Source: a virus. From it: a DNA stretch of 64,000 nt. The number at the start of each line of letters is the position of its first letter. Within the stretch, counting starts at the first letter, position 1. The stretch is taken from positions 105,275 to 169,274 of the IMG/VR virus record IMGVR_UViG_3300037247_001890, one strand, 5' to 3'. This document shows, piece by piece, positions 57,925-64,000 of this stretch. The notes under the pieces were generated by a model. The model made no database searches. It had not been told where the DNA came from and was given only the letters and a program-made list of their open reading frames with translations. The position numbers and the translations under genes are program-made.

Positions 57925-58719
57925 TTATCCTAATTGTGCTGTTAAATCGTATCTATAAATTAAATCTGCCTTTGATACCGTCTTTGCTCTTACATTTTGC
58001 ATAATGGTGTAAATTCCTTTTTGTAAACGATTCACTGGACTTTCTATTAAGTATCTTTCTCCATGCTCGTCAATTATATAATCACCGGGTATTACATCTA
58101 CGGTATTTTGTAATTTGAATAATACGTTTGTATCATGCCATGTACCAAATAAATTGATCATTTGTCGGCTAGGCTTATCAGAACGCATTCCACGTATAGT
58201 CATCGGCTTGAAATAGCCACCTTCTATAGCAGTACCATAGCAAAAAGGACAATTCTCATCCCTGGGTTCTTGGGTTATTGGGTCAATACAAACACAATAG
58301 TTACCCCACGTACGCTTCTTCAAAATATAAAAAACTCTGGTTTTATAACGCGGATTCTCAAAAAAGTTAGTATAAGTTCGTAAAATATAATTTGCTGCAT
58401 AGTCCGGTTCTGATCGCATAACGTAAGGACCAAATAATGAGGTTTCCAACGTACTTGTATTTCTTGCATCTAAGTAATAATAAATCTGACGATTTACAGA
58501 ATAATCCATTCTTTCCAGACCACTATCAACATATATTGCGTCTATAGATTCCACTCCGGATAAAACAACTTCAAACTCAGAAAGTTCGCCAGGAGCTTCT
58601 GCACGGTATATATCTAGGACATATAAATTCAAATCCTCGTGGGTTGGAACTACTTCCCATTGTATTCTTCTATTTCCTAATCCTAGAGTATCTACCTTGA
58701 CATTTTCTAGTTCAATCAT
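57925..58719 (-). CDS. structural protein with four-Cys zinc ribbon
   Basis: The 264-residue protein is beta-rich. A four-cysteine site, NYCVCIDPITQEPRDENCPF followed by CYG, lies at about 146-168 and looks like a zinc or Fe-S knuckle. An N-terminal region with LNLYVLDIYRAEAPGEL resembles fibronectin-III-like strands. It belongs to the connector region of the late operon by position. Metal-binding Cys in a virion protein are unusual. Confidence 0.5.
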   Translation of the reverse strand: MIELENVKVDTLGLGNRRIQWEVVPTHEDLNLYVLDIYRAEAPGELSEFEVVLSGVESIDAIYVDSGLERMDYSVNRQIYYYLDARNTSTLETSLFGPYVMRSEPDYAANYILRTYTNFFENPRYKTRVFYILKKRTWGNYCVCIDPITQEPRDENCPFCYGTAIEGGYFKPMTIRGMRSDKPSRQMINLFGTWHDTNVLFKLQNTVDVIPGDYIIDEHGERYLIESPVNRLQKGIYTIMQNVRAKTVSKADLIYRYDLTAQLG

Positions 58720-58722
58720 TTA

Positions 58723-59490
58723 TTAATACCATCTATCTATATAGCCCATCGGAGATTCTATACTTCCGTAAGCAGAATCTATGTTGATGCTTCTTTTAAT
58801 ATCGATTATTTGTCGCATGTATTTGTTTATAAATACATTAAACAAATTTACATATCGACCATATGTATCAAAATCCTGAACTGTTACACCACCGGTATCC
58901 TGATAAGTAAGCATATTTCTGGCTGATAGAATTCCTTTACCCATAAGAATTTGGATTACCACGCCGTCAATTAATACACTTTTGCTCGGAAAATCTGATA
59001 AGACATAAGTAGTGGCATATCCTGTTGTATTAAAGTAATCTATTGATTTTTGAATATAATCATTAAGTTCCTCATCAGTAGTCTCTTGTTTTTGTATTAA
59101 TACATTTAGATCTACTTTATCACCATTGAAATTCCTAATTCTATTTCGCATATAAGACAAAGTTCCTAAATCAAGTACTTGGAACTCTCCCTCTGAAATA
59201 GTATATGTTTTATTCTCCGAATTGGTAAACTTGATATATGCTATGTATATATCCGGATCCATAGATGATGTATCAGCAGGCAATACGTGTATATCTGCCA
59301 AACCCGCCTCTGCATCAGTAATTTCTATTTGTGTTGGATCTGCACTTGTCTTAGAAAATATTGCTTTGGCTCGCCAATCAGTAACAGTGAAAGCCAATTC
59401 CCCACCACTAAGGTTTATTATCTGATCATCTTGATCTGTGACTTCAAGTCCAAACGACTTGTCGTCACCTTTGTAGACACTAATATTCAT
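58723..59490 (-). CDS. structural protein, N-terminal Ig-like domain and C-terminal helices
   Basis: The 255-residue product begins with an Ig-like or BppU-like domain (VYKGDDKSFGLEVTDQDDQI) to about residue 110. A helical C-terminal half follows (DEELNDYIQKSIDYFN, then RYVNLFNVFINKYM). BppU-like domains attach phage appendages. It lies three bases before the four-Cys gene. Role in the connector or appendage is inferred. Confidence 0.5.
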   Translation of the reverse strand: MNISVYKGDDKSFGLEVTDQDDQIINLSGGELAFTVTDWRAKAIFSKTSADPTQIEITDAEAGLADIHVLPADTSSMDPDIYIAYIKFTNSENKTYTISEGEFQVLDLGTLSYMRNRIRNFNGDKVDLNVLIQKQETTDEELNDYIQKSIDYFNTTGYATTYVLSDFPSKSVLIDGVVIQILMGKGILSARNMLTYQDTGGVTVQDFDTYGRYVNLFNVFINKYMRQIIDIKRSINIDSAYGSIESPMGYIDRWY

Positions 59491-59742
59491 TTATTTATCT
59501 ACCTTACCTTTTATTGTTTCTCTTTCTACAATGGTTGTTTTTATCGTATCTTGAGACTCTTTTTTTCCTGCAACACTTTCTGTGTTGTCTATCTTACCAA
59601 CTACTTCTGGTTCCATTGCAATAATGGCTTTTACATCAACTTCTGATATAATTCTACCTTCTATAGATTCAACTATGTTTATAACTGGAAAACCTGGCCC
59701 ACCACCGCCTGCTACTCCCATCCCCCTGGTAATCAAGCTCAT
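59491..59742 (-). CDS. small hypothetical protein (83 aa)
   Basis: A Gly-rich start (MGVAGGGGPGFP) is followed by alternating hydrophobic and charged residues (VVGKIDNTESVAGKKE). Its ATG overlaps the stop of the beta-helix gene. Function unknown; it may be a short linker or completion protein. Confidence 0.45.
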   Translation of the reverse strand: MSLITRGMGVAGGGGPGFPVINIVESIEGRIISEVDVKAIIAMEPEVVGKIDNTESVAGKKESQDTIKTTIVERETIKGKVDK

Positions 59743-61061
59743 TATACTCTTTGCCTGTCATATATAGCCGTCATTGCCGGGTCACCTGCTTCATCAAATA
59801 AATCGAATCTCATAATTTCACTAATATTGTCTTCTTCATAAAAAATCATTTGGTTACTTTCTATTCTCCATCTACCCGTTTCTATTTGTTTTATTAAATC
59901 AGTATCAGTTAACAATTGAGCACCGCTGGCATGTACCCAAACTCCTTCTGCAATTGTATCAATACAAATAAAAGCATGTGGATCCACTGTTGTGCCTACG
60001 GAATTGTCTGTTAAATGACCTACACCTCTTACTACAATATCTCCGTTAGTAACAGTAGAATCTAAAATAACATGTCCACTATTAATATCCAAACTTACAC
60101 TTTCAATTCCTGTCTTATTTATTATTTTTATTCCGCCATTATAATTTCTAAAAGACAATTCTTGTCCGGAACCTCCCATATCTATTATAGGCGTGTCCGT
60201 TCCCGGTACTCCGGACCAGCAATTTAGAAAATGTGCCATCTCTGATCCACCTAGCACTATGGTTCCAGCTGATAATACACATGATTCTACAAACCCATGT
60301 ATATAATCAAGATTATTTACTAAACAATTTTTAAGTCTTGCATTGCCATCTAATATACCACCTATAGCAGCGTCATAAAATTCACAATTTAAAACATTGG
60401 CACCAGCCGAAATAGTTAACAAAGTTTTACTCTGGGATTCACCTATAAAAATCATTCCAGAATAATCGCCGCTAGTATCTATTGTCAAATCACCAAGGAC
60501 ATGAATTGTATTAAAACCGCGTTCAGTTGCTATTGTCATAGCATCTGTTAAATTATTTACTGGTTGTTGTAATGTTCCACGTGGATAATCCGTTCCGGCA
60601 CCACCATTCACTACATCTAAAGTAACACCGCCTCCAAAAGAAGCATACTCAATTTCAGCTTGTTGTTGAACAATAGAATCTACTAAAGAAGATACAGTAT
60701 TGATTATCATTATATTGTAAATACCAGACGTACTCACAAAAGGGGAAGTACCATCCTCAGAATAAAGATTTCCATCTACTTTAAATACGTGATCCGCTTC
60801 ATAAGGTTTTAATTTCCAACCCGAGTCCAAGAAAAAAGTGGCACCTAATGACTTTTCTCCGGGGAGATCATCTCCTCCTACAGAACGAACCGGAAAATAA
60901 AATTTGTTTAAAGCATCGTTTCCGAGCCAATCTTCCTTACCGTCAGAATACAAATCTATCTTTACATCTAAATTAACAACCCAATCCCCACCATCTAAAG
61001 TTGGGGCAGTTGTTACGTAAATAATGCGTTTATCTGTATCGTAATCAACGTGAATCCCCAT
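59742..61061 (-). CDS. beta-helix appendage protein with shared N-terminal domain
   Basis: The 439-residue protein has an N-terminal ~115 residues whose order (DTDKRIIYVT, VDLKIDLYSDGKEDW-like, NKFYFPVRSVG, GWKLKPYEADH) matches the N-terminus of the 613-residue protein. Residues 140-330 form repeating strands (TIHVLGDLTIDTSGDYSGMI, LKNCLVNNLDYIHG) typical of right-handed beta helices. Such proteins are fibres or tailspikes; no depolymerase residues are clear. Confidence 0.6.
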   Translation of the reverse strand: MGIHVDYDTDKRIIYVTTAPTLDGGDWVVNLDVKIDLYSDGKEDWLGNDALNKFYFPVRSVGGDDLPGEKSLGATFFLDSGWKLKPYEADHVFKVDGNLYSEDGTSPFVSTSGIYNIMIINTVSSLVDSIVQQQAEIEYASFGGGVTLDVVNGGAGTDYPRGTLQQPVNNLTDAMTIATERGFNTIHVLGDLTIDTSGDYSGMIFIGESQSKTLLTISAGANVLNCEFYDAAIGGILDGNARLKNCLVNNLDYIHGFVESCVLSAGTIVLGGSEMAHFLNCWSGVPGTDTPIIDMGGSGQELSFRNYNGGIKIINKTGIESVSLDINSGHVILDSTVTNGDIVVRGVGHLTDNSVGTTVDPHAFICIDTIAEGVWVHASGAQLLTDTDLIKQIETGRWRIESNQMIFYEEDNISEIMRFDLFDEAGDPAMTAIYDRQRV

Positions 61062-61519
61062 TATTCATTATTCTTCCTTGCATAGTCTCTAGTAAGAGCA
61101 TGCATTTTGGCATCGCGCTCTTCAGGGGAGGCGTCCAATGGTACAGCAATTCTATTTAATGTATGGTCCCATTCCTCCCATACGCTCCTAAGGAGAACAG
61201 ATATTCTGAATGGATTTCCACCTTCTAAAGTCCATGTATGTCCATATTTTTCCCAACCAGTAAAACCATGAAGGGATTCTACAAATTCTTTGAATCCTTG
61301 GGGTGCATCATGTGCAGTAATAATTTCCTGATCAGGTTTATTTGTAGTTTCTTCTTCTCTTCTAAATCTCGCACACCAATATTTGGCTCTGCGACCAGTA
61401 GTGCGATCAAGCAAGCCAATCCGTTTTAGATGTTTTTCATCATCTCTTTTGGAAAGCAAATTTCCAGAAAATTCCTCGAACTCGCCTTCCTCAAAAGAAC
61501 GCAACTTCTTATCAGTCAT
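61061..61519 (-). CDS. hypothetical structural-operon protein (152 aa)
   Basis: The 152-residue product is charged, with clustered Trp (YWCARFRREEE, HGFTGWEKYGHTWTLEGG) and a helical C-terminus (SPEERDAKMHALTRDY). It lies between two appendage genes. No membrane segment. Function unknown. Confidence 0.45.
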   Translation of the reverse strand: MTDKKLRSFEEGEFEEFSGNLLSKRDDEKHLKRIGLLDRTTGRRAKYWCARFRREEETTNKPDQEIITAHDAPQGFKEFVESLHGFTGWEKYGHTWTLEGGNPFRISVLLRSVWEEWDHTLNRIAVPLDASPEERDAKMHALTRDYARKNNE

Positions 61520-61529
61520 TAATTATTCC

Positions 61530-63371
61530 TTATGGATTTAGATAAGTTCTTTCATCCGGCGCGTTAACAGGGAAACTTAATCCTGTTGCCTGAGTAATAA
61601 TAAATTCTGCAAATATCCATTCTGAATCATTTAAGCCTTGAGCTACAACTACAACCGGCGCATCTTCAGAAGCAGTTCTTCCACCTTGGACATTACCGTC
61701 ATAATTAAAATCGAAAACAATATTTGTTTGATCCACTTCTCCATCAATTTCTGTAGAGGTATTATCTTCAACAATAATTGCAGAATCAGTATCGAATGGT
61801 TGTTCTTCAAGTGTTACACTATCACCAGTAGAATCATCAGTCTGGGTAATTCCTAAAGCATCTGTATAATCAACATCGGTAGCTGTTGGTGTTCCTGTAG
61901 CTACTTTCACTCCATTATTATCAGTATTAGTAACAAAACCTGCTAATGTGAAATATTGTCCAACTGACAGTGTCATACCAGTTCCAACCAGTGTTGCATT
62001 CGCTCCTGAGGCACCTGTAATTGTAAAACCAGTACCTGTTTGCTCTGCAATATTTTTAAAGTACATTACATAGCGAGTATCAGCATCTGTTTCATTTACT
62101 AAATTCGCTGAAAATATCATAGTACCAGCAGCAGTAAATGGATAAGTTCTTTCGGTAGAAGTATTTGGAACGTCTTCGGAATCAAGTCCATAAGCCGCGC
62201 CAGTTCCTGCTGTAATATCGTGAAGAACAATAGTATTGGTGATGTTAGAATCAAAATCATCAAAATTTACGCCTGGCCAGCTATGAAGTATATCACCTAC
62301 GTAATAGGCAAGACGTACAGCAACTTCACCATTCACAGTTCCATATGAATCAGTATCCGGATCAGTATTAATATCTGAAGCTTTTGTCAAAGCATTTTGA
62401 GTATATTTGTAAAGTTCATCTGCATTAGGTGCAGAGCCACCACCATTGTACTGAACAGCACGATTAAAAGCGTAATAATCAGTACCAATTTGCCTTTCTC
62501 CTGGATAAGCTACCCAAGTAGAAGTTCCACCAAAAGATGCATATGGATTAGTCTCAGTAACAACTGTTCCAGCTCCCGTACAACGAGCCCATCTCGCAGG
62601 TGAATCTCCGTCTAGAACAACATCATCAATAGCATACGTTGTCGCTTGTGCTGGTTCAAATAATGTACCAACATAATACTGCAAATCCATATCCTGGTAA
62701 GGGTCGTTGGCACCGTCAATAAATGCCTGTGTAGTTCCAGTATTTTTAATATCGTCTGCATTGGCAAGCGGGGCTCTATAAGCGATGTATGTAAGTGCAG
62801 AAAAGCCCTGTTCTGTAAGCAGGTTATAATCTGAATAAGTACGTTCCCATTCACGAAGATAAAGTTTTAAATAACCACGAAAATCACCGCCATCAAAAAC
62901 TTCAATAGCTTCATCTACAGGTCCAGTTTTATCAAAATCTGTAGTAGATTGATCAAAACCAGTTACTTGTTGATAATTACCTTGTTGTGTAGTATCATAT
63001 TGAGCACCAAGAGAAATAATACATGCTTTCTCAGAACCATCAATTTCTTGCCAACCAGCATCTCTAACAAGATCTCTTGTTTGTGCATTAGCCGGTTGCC
63101 ATCCATATTGCCAGAGAAACTTCGCTTCATAAATCGCTTTAAAAGGGAATTTAAATTTATTTAATGTTGCTTCAGTTTTCCATTCTTCTTTTAAGAACGA
63201 ATAAAGACACTGAAGCGTGACTCCAGAAGTAGAGCCCGGGCTAGTATCGTCCAAATCTCCGGCTATTCTTAGCTCAACGGTTTTAGCATCTGTATCTATT
63301 GCCACTTCTTCTGATGTAGGTGACCCAGAAAGATCTAAGGCTAGGTCATCGGGATCTACAATTTTGGCCAT
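61530..63371 (-). CDS. 613-aa structural protein with shared N-terminal domain
   Basis: The N-terminal ~120 residues share with the 439-residue protein the order D-TDAKTVELRI, VTLQCLYSFLKEEW, LNKFKFPFKAIY and WQYGWQPANA, so both probably dock by the same domain. The rest is beta-rich, Thr/Asp-rich and ends in QATGLSFPVNAPDER. A good AAGGAG precedes the ATG. It is probably a decoration, neck or fibre protein, inferred from position and domain sharing. Confidence 0.55.
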   Translation of the reverse strand: MAKIVDPDDLALDLSGSPTSEEVAIDTDAKTVELRIAGDLDDTSPGSTSGVTLQCLYSFLKEEWKTEATLNKFKFPFKAIYEAKFLWQYGWQPANAQTRDLVRDAGWQEIDGSEKACIISLGAQYDTTQQGNYQQVTGFDQSTTDFDKTGPVDEAIEVFDGGDFRGYLKLYLREWERTYSDYNLLTEQGFSALTYIAYRAPLANADDIKNTGTTQAFIDGANDPYQDMDLQYYVGTLFEPAQATTYAIDDVVLDGDSPARWARCTGAGTVVTETNPYASFGGTSTWVAYPGERQIGTDYYAFNRAVQYNGGGSAPNADELYKYTQNALTKASDINTDPDTDSYGTVNGEVAVRLAYYVGDILHSWPGVNFDDFDSNITNTIVLHDITAGTGAAYGLDSEDVPNTSTERTYPFTAAGTMIFSANLVNETDADTRYVMYFKNIAEQTGTGFTITGASGANATLVGTGMTLSVGQYFTLAGFVTNTDNNGVKVATGTPTATDVDYTDALGITQTDDSTGDSVTLEEQPFDTDSAIIVEDNTSTEIDGEVDQTNIVFDFNYDGNVQGGRTASEDAPVVVVAQGLNDSEWIFAEFIITQATGLSFPVNAPDERTYLNP

Positions 63372-63403
63372 TTCTTGCTCCTTTATTTATTTTTTTTTAT
63401 TTT

Positions 63404-64000
63404 TTATGTTGGATTATAATAGTTTACGTCTAATTTTTGGTTTATTGGAATTGTCTGATCCGAATTTCCAAGTAAAATATCTAAGAGAACTATTTCCTCA
63501 TAATTTACATTCTGAATCATTATATCCACATAAGAGTCAGATACATAGCCATAAGCATATTGTGTCTGATTTCCTGTAACGCTTTCTACATGAAATTCCT
63601 CGGTCATGTCATTCTCATCCTGAATACTATAATCAAGAGTTGATGCTGTTGCAGTCAGTGCTGTATCTAAATTTAATTGTGTTGCTGAGTTTGCATAAAT
63701 ATAATAACGACCAGCATCAGCGCCTTCTTCTATTATTAATACCCTGCCTCGATATTGGTTTGTTGACCAAGATTTACTTGAATCATCAAAATCTCTGCTA
63801 TCCGCGGTTGTTTCTCCTGTTGTTCCGGTATCCTCTGCTGTGCCAAATTTCATATAGGTAACTTCACTACCATTTATTAAGTTAGAAAGATAATGATTTT
63901 TAGTGTTACTAATCGTCGTTGAAGCACTTGTCCCATTTCTATAACTTGGGGAATCACCGCCATCAATATTAAGAGTAACGGAACCACCAGAATCATTATA
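63404..64000 (-). CDS. partial structural protein, 3' part
   Basis: The frame is open from the window edge (64000) to the stop at 63404. An in-frame ATG at 63853 exists, but coding continues upstream without a stop, so the true start lies outside. The visible ~198 residues are Thr/Ser/Asp-rich and beta-like (RVLIIEEGADAGRYYIYANS). Only the C-terminal part is seen. Probable virion protein. Confidence 0.6.
   Translation of the reverse strand, partial: YNDSGGSVTLNIDGGDSPSYRNGTSASTTISNTKNHYLSNLINGSEVTYMKFGTAEDTGTTGETTADSRDFDDSSKSWSTNQYRGRVLIIEEGADAGRYYIYANSATQLNLDTALTATASTLDYSIQDENDMTEEFHVESVTGNQTQYAYGYVSDSYVDIMIQNVNYEEIVLLDILLGNSDQTIPINQKLDVNYYNPT

Noticed and set aside
1-64000. Prophage or host-derived DNA
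   Set aside because: No integrase, attachment site, rRNA or housekeeping operon is visible. All recognisable genes fit a virulent-type phage.

Overview
This window reads as part of a large, AT-rich, tailed, contractile (myovirus) bacteriophage genome. The evidence is a tail sheath protein, a gp25-like baseplate wedge protein, a baseplate J-like protein, a tape-measure protein and fibre-like proteins, together with a phage-encoded DNA polymerase, primase-helicase, sigma factors and nucleotide-metabolism enzymes. No integrase, rRNA or host-like metabolic operon is visible. Genes are densely packed with many stop/start overlaps (ATGA, TAATG). The few recognisable promoters are sigma-70 like, so the host is a bacterium, but I cannot name it. 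Both window edges cut through genes.

Layout. (1) 1-18163, minus strand: a late tail operon read from 18163 down to 1. It runs from tail-chaperone candidates through the tape measure, a hub candidate, a structural protein, a sigma-like factor, a large helical protein, gp25-like, J-like and fibre or appendage proteins to small proteins. (2) 18164-18300: a divergent control region with a strong minus-strand promoter and an inverted repeat. (3) 18301-47036, plus strand: the replication, recombination and nucleotide block. It encodes RNase H, an SF2 helicase, peptide deformylase, a primase-helicase fusion, a metallo-beta-lactamase-fold protein, an exonuclease, a Sak4-like ATPase with an SSB-like partner, polynucleotide kinase, RecU, a B12-dependent ribonucleotide reductase, a WGR protein, an AAA+ ATPase, a sigma-70 factor, DNA polymerase I, dNMP kinase and a HAD protein. 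(4) 45842-49581: an RNA-rich region with a long hairpin RNA, a tRNA whose two halves are in swapped order, a VWA protein, and two large structured non-coding stretches flanking a very basic 73-residue protein. (5) 49827-64000, minus strand: tube candidate, sheath, neck or completion candidates and appendage proteins. This operon is interrupted by a cassette (54004-57544) encoding a glycosyltransferase, two small proteins (one membrane), a LigD-like DNA ligase and a PAS-GGDEF diguanylate cyclase.

The most striking content is a compact ubiquitin-like module at 34640-38073. An 80-residue protein ending in Gly-Gly-Cys is followed by a JAMM-motif peptidase and an E1/ThiF-like activating enzyme, and preceded by a 684-residue protein of unknown function. 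Next come the permuted tRNA at 47242-47338, the phage-borne diguanylate cyclase with an intact active site and inhibitory site, and a DUF5131-like protein that lacks its cluster cysteines and carries a terminator-like hairpin inside its coding sequence.

The replication block lies on the opposite strand between the sheath/tube genes and the chaperone/tape-measure genes, so the tail operon is split into two transcription units with separate promoters. Two sigma-like genes, one in the early-type block and one inside the tail operon, suggest staged control of transcription. All functional assignments come from motif recognition by eye; no database search was possible.
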